From NCBI GenBank assembly GCA_001797275.1, contig MGOY01000014.1, positions 1 to 64,000 of the forward strand: a stretch of DNA of 64,000 nucleotides. Direction: 5' to 3'. A model generated the notes under the pieces. The model saw only the letters and a program-made list of their open reading frames with translations, was not told the origin of the DNA and did no database searches. The DNA comes from Clostridiales bacterium GWF2_38_85. Lineage in GTDB: Bacteria; Bacillota; Clostridia; Oscillospirales; CAG-382. The translations under genes and the position numbers were made by a program. Of this stretch, positions 41,974 to 49,674 are shown in pieces (the stretch's first letter is position 1; every line of letters begins with the position of its first letter).

Positions 41974-44900
41974 ATGAAAAGACGAACTGCATTTATCTCA
42001 ATCTGCTTGTGCATCTGTATGTTAATGACAATGTTAACAGGCTCAACTGCTTTACCGGTGCTTGCACAAGCTGAAACAGCTACACAAAACGAAGCTGTGC
42101 TGACAGGCGACGAAGCAATATCGGGCGTAACAGAATTGCCTGCTGAGGTTGGGGACGATGTTGTTTTCGAGGAATTAACTCGAGATAGTGTCCCCGACAT
42201 CGTAGGATATGAAAAAGCTATCGAAAAAGGTCATATTGCAAGATTGAAGTCAGAAGAAAAAGACCTCTACTCGGTTATTTTCATGAACGCTGACGGAACA
42301 AACACCATGTATATGTATGCCGATCCGGTCAAGTACATAGACGAGAACGGCAATGTAAAGGACAAATCAAACAAGGTGGTCGCAGACAGCTCGAAATCCG
42401 GCGGTTATACAAATAGTAATAATGATATTCGAGTAAATTTCCCAGATACTATTGACAATGGAATATCGTTGTCATATAATGATATTAAAATATCCATGAA
42501 GCCAAAGGTTGCATCAAAAGCAACAGTTAGTCTTATTGACAAAATAATTGATTCGAAAACAGGTGAAAAACAAACCGATTCTGTTAAGTATGATAAGGTT
42601 TTCGGTGATAAAACATATATTACATATAAACCGACATATATGGGATTCAAAGAAGATATAATATTAACAGAATATACAGGTCAATCTGAATTTGAATTTA
42701 CTCTTTATACGAATGGATTAGAATTGTATAAAGATGGCGATATTCTGTTCCTTCGCAATGAGAACGGTGAAACAGTCGCAAATCTTGGTCAGGTAATTAT
42801 ATTTACCGCAGATAATAGTAACAATTCATTCGGAGAATGTGATTTAGTAACAGTCAAGGAAAATCAGGAATATACTGTAATAATAAAAGTTGATCCCGAT
42901 TATCTTACAGACCCTAAAACGGTATATCCGCTCACTATAGATCCAACGATTACTCTCGATACTACAACAGAAATAGAAGATGTCCCGGTTTATTCAGGGT
43001 ATCCGTCTACGAATCAAGGTTCAAACTATTATAATTATGTCGGTTATGTTGATTCGAGTTACCAAATCGGCAAGCTATTGATGAAATTCCCGGGGTTATA
43101 TAATGGCTCTGCAGACAGTAATACCTATAACTCTATTTCTGCAAGTCAAATAGTTAGCGCAAACCTCAATATGTATGAGATAAGCGGTAAAACAACTGCT
43201 TCAACAATATATGTCTTTGCTTTTCAAGGTAACACCTGGACTGAAAGCGGAGCTACATGGAATAACACCATAAGCGGTTATCAGTTGGATGCAGGAGATT
43301 ATATTACAAGTAAATCTATTTCAACCTTCGGCTTGAACACCTTTGACATAAAATATGCAATAACAAAGTGGAAAGATGGAACATTTGATATATCAAAAGG
43401 GTTGCTTATCTATAACAATAATCAAAGCAGTACAACATACTGCAAGACCTTTGGTTCAGCGGAGTATTCAAGCTATAAACCTTCGCTTGTAATCACTTAC
43501 AACCCTACAATTTCAATTTCTACCACTTCTGCGGCAATAAATATAGGTTCTACACTTCAACTTTCCGCGATAACATATCCATCCGGGCAGCCGATTACTT
43601 GGATTACAATGGATTCAAGCATCGCTACTGTTAGTTCATCGGGATTAGTTACAGGATTAGCAGCCGGAAGTACAGTTATTATAGTGCGGCTTACTAATGA
43701 TGCTTCAATTTCCACTGAATGTAATTTAACAGTCAAACTAATAGATGGTGTATATTATATAAAAAATAATTACAGTAATCTATATATTCACTCAAGAAAT
43801 GCGGGTATTACTAACGGAACAAATGTATATCAATACACAAAATTGACAAGCGATCCTAATCGTTTAAGACAATTGTGGAAGATTAAATATCTTGGATATG
43901 GTTATTACAGTATACGCCCTATGCATAAGTTAGATATGGGTTTGGAATCAAACGGGAATGCATATATCTGGTCTATAGGAACAACTGATACAAATCCAGC
44001 AATTCCCTCAGATGCTAGATGGACTATTTCTTACAGTTCAAATGGGTATATTCTAAAAAGTTATGGCAATTCAAACAAAACTTTATCATTAGAGGTAGCA
44101 TCAACTATAATAACATGTAATATAAATACACAAGTATATGATGGTTCAACAAAACAAAAATGGACATTTGAACAAGTTTACAATCCTCCTTCAGGCGTTA
44201 TTATATACAATGTACCTTCTTCAATTGATGTAGGATATTCGAATACTCTAGTAGCCTCTTTTTATTCAGGAAATTCAATAGACCAAAGTATAACATGGAG
44301 TTCTTCTAATAATATTGCACATATAGATTTTTATGGTAATGTTTTAGCAAGATCTTTTGGAACAGCTATAATCACAGCAACATCAGCTTATGATCAATCA
44401 AAATCTAATACCTGCAATATCAATGTTAAGAATCTTTTAATTTATCAAACTGCTAAAACATTGTTGAATGATGATAACGGTTTACTCGCAGAAGATTTAA
44501 ATTATAATGATAAAACTCAAGCCCAATTATGTGATATAGACCATATAAGTTTAAGCGATTTTTATGGAGCAACTGTTAGTTCATTAAGAACAAGTTGGGA
44601 AAGTATGTGCACCTCACTTTTCGCTACACAACCTCTTGAGGATGTAATTTTAGATATGATTGACCATTTTATGAGCGGCTCAGGAACTAACTATAGCAAT
44701 ACAACGTTAACTGAAGCGGTTGAAAATCATGCAAGCACACAAACATATGTAGATGGAGTAGTAAATGAAGTAAATAGTTTAATAAATGAATACAATGGCG
44801 ATATTGCTCAGTTGCTATATACTGCATCAAATAGAGATAATTGCTTATTGGTTCAAAGCTTACTTGAGGCTGAATTATGGCAACCTGTTTATAATACATA

Positions 44901-45183
44901 TTATGATGAAGTAAATGGATTAAAGATTTGCATTGATTCATTATGGGGAAATCAAATAGAAATTTCTTCGTATTCACTAATTGGTAATACTTATTCAGGA
45001 ACAATACATTTTAAATTGTATGATCATTTTGGGCTAGATCAGAATGATATCGAAACATTTGGTTTTTTTAGCGGATTTAGATCTTGGTATATATTGCAAC
45101 ATTATAATTTATATAATGGAGATTATAAGCCATTTTGTACTATTATCGAATTTGACGTACCAATTTATGGAATTATCAATTAA
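41974..45183 (+). CDS. Multi-domain surface protein with DUF3289-like toxin-type C-terminus
   Basis: A 1069-residue secreted protein. The ATG at 41974 (GAAAGGA upstream) opens a Sec signal (to about residue 33). Domains: a beta-rich N-terminal region (to about 330, as in DNRLRE/RHS-type proteins: SVIFMNADGTNTMYMYADPV), a DNRLRE-like domain (about 335-510), a BIG2 Ig domain (about 515-600, ITWITMDSSIATVSSSGLV), a ricin-type lectin (about 600-755, GTNVYQYTK..., QLWKI), a second BIG2 (about 760-840), and an alpha-rich tail (about 845-1069). The tail ends with FKLYDHFGLDQNDIET... and FRSWYILQHYNLYNGDYKPF, which fit DUF3289. The tail is much AT-richer than the N-terminal half. The architecture fits a delivered polymorphic toxin. 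The toxin activity is unproven. Confidence 0.75.
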   Translation: MKRRTAFISICLCICMLMTMLTGSTALPVLAQAETATQNEAVLTGDEAISGVTELPAEVGDDVVFEELTRDSVPDIVGYEKAIEKGHIARLKSEEKDLYSVIFMNADGTNTMYMYADPVKYIDENGNVKDKSNKVVADSSKSGGYTNSNNDIRVNFPDTIDNGISLSYNDIKISMKPKVASKATVSLIDKIIDSKTGEKQTDSVKYDKVFGDKTYITYKPTYMGFKEDIILTEYTGQSEFEFTLYTNGLELYKDGDILFLRNENGETVANLGQVIIFTADNSNNSFGECDLVTVKENQEYTVIIKVDPDYLTDPKTVYPLTIDPTITLDTTTEIEDVPVYSGYPSTNQGSNYYNYVGYVDSSYQIGKLLMKFPGLYNGSADSNTYNSISASQIVSANLNMYEISGKTTASTIYVFAFQGNTWTESGATWNNTISGYQLDAGDYITSKSISTFGLNTFDIKYAITKWKDGTFDISKGLLIYNNNQSSTTYCKTFGSAEYSSYKPSLVITYNPTISISTTSAAINIGSTLQLSAITYPSGQPITWITMDSSIATVSSSGLVTGLAAGSTVIIVRLTNDASISTECNLTVKLIDGVYYIKNNYSNLYIHSRNAGITNGTNVYQYTKLTSDPNRLRQLWKIKYLGYGYYSIRPMHKLDMGLESNGNAYIWSIGTTDTNPAIPSDARWTISYSSNGYILKSYGNSNKTLSLEVASTIITCNINTQVYDGSTKQKWTFEQVYNPPSGVIIYNVPSSIDVGYSNTLVASFYSGNSIDQSITWSSSNNIAHIDFYGNVLARSFGTAIITATSAYDQSKSNTCNINVKNLLIYQTAKTLLNDDNGLLAEDLNYNDKTQAQLCDIDHISLSDFYGATVSSLRTSWESMCTSLFATQPLEDVILDMIDHFMSGSGTNYSNTTLTEAVENHASTQTYVDGVVNEVNSLINEYNGDIAQLLYTASNRDNCLLVQSLLEAELWQPVYNTYYDEVNGLKICIDSLWGNQIEISSYSLIGNTYSGTIHFKLYDHFGLDQNDIETFGFFSGFRSWYILQHYNLYNGDYKPFCTIIEFDVPIYGIIN

Positions 45184-45230
45184 CTCTTTTGAGTTGCATT
45201 AATATCTTTTCTTAAAGAAAGTAGGTTTAT

Positions 45231-45806
45231 ATGAAACATTCTAAATTGAAGCTTCCGAGAACATTAATTATAGCAATCTTATGCTTGGCATTACTCTTTT
45301 CAGCTACTATTGTCGTTTATGCTAATAATGATAATTTTAGAGATACTATTGATGATATTTTATCATTATTTATCAACACCGATATGCAGAAATTTTTTAT
45401 TGATGCAGAAGATTTTAAACCTTATGAAAATGATTTTAAAACAATAGTTGATATTTTAACAGATTATCATGATAATATCGGAAGCAATGAATATACTGCT
45501 TTTGGAGTCAATTATAATGATGAAAAACATGTTTTATCATATAAGGGAACAGATATTGAGCTTTCTGATAGCGAACAAAAGAGTTTAGAAAATGTAGTTA
45601 ATGTTTATAAGCAACACAAAGACGGAAATTTATATGCAATATATGTTTATGAGGATAGCGTTTATTTCACTATACCAAGCGGACAATATGCATTAGTTTA
45701 TAAACCTGATTCAAACGCTCCTACTTCATTGTTCGAAAATGACGATGATGTTAATGTAGAACGCATTAATGATTTTTGGTATAATGTATCTTATGTAATC
45801 AAATAA
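45231..45806 (+). CDS. Membrane-anchored or secreted protein, candidate immunity partner
   Basis: A 191-residue protein starting 47 bases after the large surface protein. A basic N-terminus and a hydrophobic segment (TLIIAILCLALLFSATIVVY) act as signal or anchor. The exported part (from about residue 31) is acidic and rich in Asp/Asn. It has no recognised family. The short distance, strong AT bias shared with the toxin-like tail, export signal and acidity suggest an immunity protein for that tail. This is inference from context only. AAAGTAGG precedes the ATG. A terminator follows at 45832-45865. Confidence 0.6.
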   Translation: MKHSKLKLPRTLIIAILCLALLFSATIVVYANNDNFRDTIDDILSLFINTDMQKFFIDAEDFKPYENDFKTIVDILTDYHDNIGSNEYTAFGVNYNDEKHVLSYKGTDIELSDSEQKSLENVVNVYKQHKDGNLYAIYVYEDSVYFTIPSGQYALVYKPDSNAPTSLFENDDDVNVERINDFWYNVSYVIK

Positions 45807-45831
45807 AACTCAAAGAAAATATAGATTAAAA

Positions 45832-45865
45832 GTTCTTTGCTATTTATAGAGCAAAGAGCTTTTTT
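45832..45865 (+). terminator. Rho-independent terminator
   Basis: GTTCTTTGCT (45832-45841) pairs with AGCAAAGAGC (45850-45859, one G-U pair), followed by TTTTTT. It ends the toxin/immunity-like operon. Confidence 0.75.
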
Positions 45866-45915
45866 AACTGTTTCTATGCTTTAAATATATGTCGTATCTT
45901 AAAAAGCATTATACT

Positions 45916-46090
45916 TTATTAAATACCTGTAAATCGTGCTTTTACTAACCTTGTTACCTTTTTTATCTCAAACAGCGAATAGTTTATATACAGTTTCTCA
46001 TGAGAAACTGTATTGCTCTCTGCACATCTTCAGATCTAAAGCTATCGCTGTCTTTTCTTTCGGCGATCTGCCACCGTTCCGTCCGATTGT
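45916..46090 (-). pseudogene. Serine recombinase (resolvase) C-terminal relic
   Basis: Read on the minus strand, one frame gives TIGRNGGRSPKEKTAIALDL then KMCREQYSFS, a stop, ETVYKLFAV, a stop and GNKVSKSTIYRYL. It follows the C-terminal helix-turn-helix of resolvase/invertase-type serine recombinases (GR-x-P-x-E...YS...VSKSTIYRYL). Two stops show decay. The catalytic domain is missing. The relic lies right behind the toxin-like module and supports past mobility of the region. A perfect 20-bp palindrome (45991-46010) overlaps it. Confidence 0.55.
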
Positions 46091-46098
46091 ATTCGAAA

Positions 46099-46140
46099 AA
46101 ACCAGAGAACAGCTTATACCGCTCTCTGGTTTTGTTTTTT
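46099..46140. terminator. Bidirectional terminator
   Basis: AAACCAGAGA (46099-46108) pairs with TCTCTGGTTT (46123-46132). T-runs lie on both strands (TTTTTTCG on minus; TTTTGTTTTTT on plus). It is probably the terminator of the minus-strand carboxypeptidase gene. Confidence 0.75.
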
Positions 46141-46158
46141 CTGTTACTTAAAATATAT

Positions 46159-47370
46159 TTACCCTATCCCCAATAGGTTTTTCCATATACGGCCGAAGAC
46201 GGTCCAGAAGTCGATTTCGTTGTTTGCTTCGACACAGAATATCGGTGCGTTGCCGATTTCAACTCCGTTCAGGTAATACCGCACAACCCCGGCAATCTCG
46301 CCTTGTGCGACCGGTGCGTCAAGGCTTTCAGATATCTCAAACTTTGTTTCGATTCCCGACTTGCCCTTTTCAATCAGAAGCGAAGGGGGAGTGTAGTCAA
46401 GTCCGGTTGTAAGCGATACACCGCCGGTGATCGAAATCGGTTCGAGAGTTGCTTTATCTGGGGTAACAACCGTGTAATTTGCGAACCCGAAGTCCAGCAT
46501 CCGTTTTGTGCAGGCGAACCTCTCGTCTGAAGTATCACCGCCCAATACCACTGCTATCAGTTGCATACCGTCACGCTTTGCCGTGCCTGACAGACAGTAC
46601 TTTGCGATTGAGGTGAACCCTGTCTTCATTCCGTTTGCACCCTTGTAAAAGCGGATGAGCTTGTTTGTGTTGGCAAGTCCGAACTCGCCGTTTCTTATTG
46701 TGTCCATCCATATAGTCGTATATTCCAGCACAAGCGGATACTTTAACAATGCTCTTGTCATCAATGCAACATCATATGCGGACGAATAATGCCCTTCAGC
46801 GTCAAGTCCGTTAGTGTTGATAAAGTTGGTGTCATTCATACCGAGATCCTTTGCCCGTTGGTTCATCTCAGCGATGAATGTCTCTTCGCTCCCATATATA
46901 TGCTCGGCAAGCGCAACGGTTGCATCATTTGCAGATACAACAATCAACGCTTTTAACATATCATCAACCGACATCTGCTCGCCGAACTCAAGATAAACCT
47001 GAGAGCCGCCCATGTGTGCAGCTCTGTCGCTGACGGTAACCATATCGGTCAGCTTGACTCTGCCGTCAGAAATGGCTTCCATAACCAGCAGTGTCGCCAT
47101 GATTTTTGTAACTGATGCAATGGGCAGCTTCTCATGTTCGTTATTAGCATAAAGCACCCTGCCGGTCGATGCTTCCATCAGCAGTGCGCTTCTAACAGGG
47201 AAGTCACCCGTGAATGTTGCTGACGGTTCGGCTTCCTCATACCAGAATTCCTCCCACGCGTATTCAAGAGGGTATATGTTCGCTTGTTTTTCCTCATAAG
47301 CAGATGCGGGTATTGTAAACATACATATGATCAAAAGTAAAGCAATCGCTATTTCTATTTTTTTATACAT
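46159..47370 (-). CDS. D-alanyl-D-alanine carboxypeptidase (DacF/PBP5-like)
   Basis: A 403-residue penicillin-binding protein. The signal peptide is residues 1-24. Active-site motifs are S86-V-T-K89 (ASVTKIM), S146-A-N148 and K249-T-G251 (GMKTGF). The C-terminal beta domain (about 310-385) and a final Trp/hydrophobic helix (IDFWTVFGRIWKNLLGIG) suggest membrane association. It trims the pentapeptide of peptidoglycan. Sporulation-type DacF and vegetative PBP5 cannot be separated here. GAAAGGA lies upstream of the ATG at 47370. Confidence 0.9.
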   Translation of the reverse strand: MYKKIEIAIALLLIICMFTIPASAYEEKQANIYPLEYAWEEFWYEEAEPSATFTGDFPVRSALLMEASTGRVLYANNEHEKLPIASVTKIMATLLVMEAISDGRVKLTDMVTVSDRAAHMGGSQVYLEFGEQMSVDDMLKALIVVSANDATVALAEHIYGSEETFIAEMNQRAKDLGMNDTNFINTNGLDAEGHYSSAYDVALMTRALLKYPLVLEYTTIWMDTIRNGEFGLANTNKLIRFYKGANGMKTGFTSIAKYCLSGTAKRDGMQLIAVVLGGDTSDERFACTKRMLDFGFANYTVVTPDKATLEPISITGGVSLTTGLDYTPPSLLIEKGKSGIETKFEISESLDAPVAQGEIAGVVRYYLNGVEIGNAPIFCVEANNEIDFWTVFGRIWKNLLGIG

Positions 47371-47419
47371 AGCATGAACTGTCCTTTCAATGAAAACTCT
47401 TTTTAATAGAGTAAAAACA

Positions 47420-47450
47420 ACTCCTTTGAATAATATATATTCAAAGGAGT
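47420..47450 (-). terminator. Terminator of nadC
   Basis: ACTCCTTTGAATA (47420-47432) and TATTCAAAGGAGT (47438-47450) make a 13-bp perfect stem. On the minus strand it is followed by TGTTTTTAC. Confidence 0.8.
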
Positions 47451-47481
47451 ATTAGAAAATGCGTATTTATAGTGTGGTGGT

Positions 47482-48324
47482 TTAGTCTATTTTGAATTTC
47501 AGGCTGATATCCAGTGCTTTTACCGTGTGTGTCAACGCACCGATCGATATTATGTCAACCCCTGTTTTTGCAACAGCAAGCAGGTCTTTCTCGCCCATAT
47601 TGCCGCTTGCTTCAAGCAGCACTCTGCCGTTGATAAGCTTCACTGCTTCGCACATCATCTCGTTGGTCATGTTGTCAAGCATGATTATATCAGCACCGGC
47701 ATTAAGCGCTTCGTTGAGCTGTTCGAAGTTTTCAACCTCGACTTCAACCTTGAGTGTATGCGGTGCGCCGTTCTTTGCTGAGCTGACAGCGTTTGTTATC
47801 GAGCCTGCCGCTGCGATATGGTTGTCCTTGATAAGGATCCCGTCGGCAAGGTTGAAACGGTGGTTGTAGCCACCGCCGATCCTGACAGCGTATTTGTCAA
47901 GTACGCGAAGCATCGGCATCGTTTTGCGGGTGTCGGTTATCTTCGCGTTAGTACCCTTGACCTGCTCGACAGCCTCAGCTGTGCGTGTTGCGATACCGCT
48001 CATCCTCTGCATAAGGTTGAGTGCTGTGCGTTCGGCAACAAGGATGCTTGCAGCGTTCCCCGAGATTTTTGCGATAACGTCGCCTTTCTTCACCTTCGCG
48101 CCGTCTGCAACCAGAGCTTCAAACTTGACAGTTGTATCTATAAGCTCAAAACAACGGCTTGCAACTCCCATTCCGCAGATAACACCGTCCTCCTTGGCAA
48201 TAAAACTGCCGCTTGCTGTGGTGTTCTCAGGGATGGTGGTGTTTGTGGTTATATCTCCGGTCCCGATGTCCTCGTCGTAGGACAAACGGATTATCTTGTC
48301 GAGCTGGTTTTGATCGATGTGCAT
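47482..48324 (-). CDS. nadC: Nicotinate-nucleotide pyrophosphorylase (quinolinate PRTase)
   Basis: A 280-residue enzyme that makes nicotinate mononucleotide from quinolinate and PRPP in NAD synthesis. Family blocks: YDEDIGTGDITT, LNLMQRMSGIATRT, DTRKTMPMLRVLDKYAVRI, GGGYNHRFNL and GILIKDNHI. C-terminal barrel: LKVEVEVENFEQ, ADIIMLDNM, LLEASGNM and DIISIGALTH. Complete. AGGAGG lies before the ATG at 48324. It is separated from nadB on the same strand by the HNH element. Confidence 0.95.
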   Translation of the reverse strand: MHIDQNQLDKIIRLSYDEDIGTGDITTNTTIPENTTASGSFIAKEDGVICGMGVASRCFELIDTTVKFEALVADGAKVKKGDVIAKISGNAASILVAERTALNLMQRMSGIATRTAEAVEQVKGTNAKITDTRKTMPMLRVLDKYAVRIGGGYNHRFNLADGILIKDNHIAAAGSITNAVSSAKNGAPHTLKVEVEVENFEQLNEALNAGADIIMLDNMTNEMMCEAVKLINGRVLLEASGNMGEKDLLAVAKTGVDIISIGALTHTVKALDISLKFKID

Positions 48325-48446
48325 AAATCTGACCTCCTGATGATATTATTGGGGTTACGATGGAGTTTCACCCCAAACCCCATGAACCTTTTTGGAAAAA
48401 GGTTCAATCCAAAAACTAAAATTGGGGTAAATTATATAAATATTAA

Positions 48447-48520
48447 ACAGCCACCGAACAGGTATTCAAAATGCTACCGCATTTTAAACACCTCAGCAAA
48501 CTTCGTTTGCCGTTCGGTTG
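48447..48520 (+). repeat. Left arm of the HNH element
   Basis: Outer stem ACCGAAC / GTTCGGT. Hairpins AAAATGC-TACC-GCATTTT and GCAAAC-TTC-GTTTGC. Its inverted partner is at 49481-49553. Differences between the arms mostly keep pairing. Confidence 0.7.
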
Positions 48521-48533
48521 GATATAATATAAT

Positions 48534-49424
48534 TTAAACAATATCGCTTTTACCAAGATTGCATTTTGAACATAATGTTTGTAAATTATCAATTACAGTT
48601 TCTCCACCTTTTGACCATGGGAAAATGTGATCAATATGTAATTCTACATTCGGATCTTTTGCGGGTGAAGCACCACAGGCACAACACTTGAAATTATCAC
48701 GTTGCATTACTTTAAATCTTAATCTTAAATTAATATCTCGGCTTGTTTTTCGATGTATTACAATATTTTCTTTCGAATCTTCTATAGGTTTATTATGAAT
48801 ATTAAACTTTTCAACTATATCTTCTTCAAAATCTTCATTGTTGTTAATATATTCTACAAATGCTAATAATGCATTTCTCCATCCTCCAAATTTACGACTA
48901 TATGTATTTAGAGAATACTTAGATAAACCATTTTTAATATCTGAACTTGTCGGTTGTTTACCTTTTTTTGTCCACATCCTTTCTATTTCAAAAAATAAAT
49001 CGTTATTATTTATAACTTTAAAACAAGTTTGTTCGAGATTAGCTCTTGTTAGTGCTTCAGACCATGAAGTAAATCTTGATAGAATAGTTTGCACTTTATA
49101 TTTACCGAAATTATTGTAATCTTTTGTAGAGATATTTTTTTTATTGAGTTGTTTTGATACTAATAACATATCATTTAATAAATCATCATTAGATATATGA
49201 AAATAGTCTTCTTTATTCCGAGTTGTTTTTAGTCCAGCTGATTTACATGCAATAATCCACGAACCAAAAGTTCTTATATAAGGAGTTGCAGAATATTTGC
49301 CGCTTTTTTCATATTCACTTCGAGAAATATAGTTTTTATTTAATTTTTTTGATACTGATTGTAAATCCTCAATAAGTTCATTTTTATTTAGATTATGATG
49401 ATATTCATTTAGTTCATATTTCAT
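48534..49424 (-). CDS. HNH endonuclease with N-terminal HNH-associated repeats
   Basis: A 296-residue protein. Three repeats of about 55 residues precede the nuclease: LNKNYISRSEYEKSGKYSAT then FGSWIIAC, LNKKNISTKDYNNFGKYKVQ then FTSWSEAL, and GKQPTSSDIKNGLSKYSLNT then FGGWRNAL. These are the homing-endonuclease-associated (HNH_repeat) DNA-binding units. The C-terminal HNH domain (about 235-296) has zinc cysteines C247/C250 and C285/C288, H263-I-D265-H266 and N280, so it looks active. The gene is AT-rich compared with nadB and nadC. There is no intron-like flank. Cruciform arms surround it. The likely role is mobility or genome invasion by DNA cutting. Confidence 0.85.
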   Translation of the reverse strand: MKYELNEYHHNLNKNELIEDLQSVSKKLNKNYISRSEYEKSGKYSATPYIRTFGSWIIACKSAGLKTTRNKEDYFHISNDDLLNDMLLVSKQLNKKNISTKDYNNFGKYKVQTILSRFTSWSEALTRANLEQTCFKVINNNDLFFEIERMWTKKGKQPTSSDIKNGLSKYSLNTYSRKFGGWRNALLAFVEYINNNEDFEEDIVEKFNIHNKPIEDSKENIVIHRKTSRDINLRLRFKVMQRDNFKCCACGASPAKDPNVELHIDHIFPWSKGGETVIDNLQTLCSKCNLGKSDIV

Positions 49425-49480
49425 AATTTATTCCTATCCAACAATTAAAATAAAACTTCTGAAACGAAATTTATCAAGCT

Positions 49481-49553
49481 CAACCGAACAGCAAACGAAG
49501 TTTGCTGGAGTGTTAAAAATGCGGAAGCATTTTGAATACCTGTTCGGTGGCTG
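49481..49553 (-). repeat. Right arm of the HNH element
   Basis: Inverted copy of 48447-48520. Perfect outer stem ACCGAACAG / CTGTTCGGT with inner hairpins CAGCAAAC-GAA-GTTTGCTG and AAAATGC-GGAA-GCATTTT. It lies upstream of the HNH start and could also hold its promoter. Confidence 0.7.
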
Positions 49554-49674
49554 TCTTAGTTAATAATAATATTTCAGATATTAAGTTTTAGTTCCACCCT
49601 TTTCCTAAAAGGGTGGTGGGGTATGGGGCAACGCCCCATAGTGTTCTTGTGTTAATCGGGGCGAACCCCCATAA

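Larger units (their letters stand above)
48447..49553. mobile_element. HNH-endonuclease element with cruciform inverted repeats
   Basis: The HNH gene (48534-49424) is enclosed by two inverted copies of a sequence of about 74 bp. Both copies read ACAGCCACCGAACAGGTATT at their outer end. Each copy folds as a three-way junction. In the right copy, ACCGAACAG/CTGTTCGGT is the outer stem and CAGCAAAC-GAA-GTTTGCTG and AAAATGC-GGAA-GCATTTT are the hairpins. Outside the arms, further diverged inverted sequence is visible (about 48350-48420 and 49589-49665: ACCC/GGGT hairpins with TTTTNGGAAAA). The block sits between nadB and nadC. No transposase is present. Confidence 0.65.
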
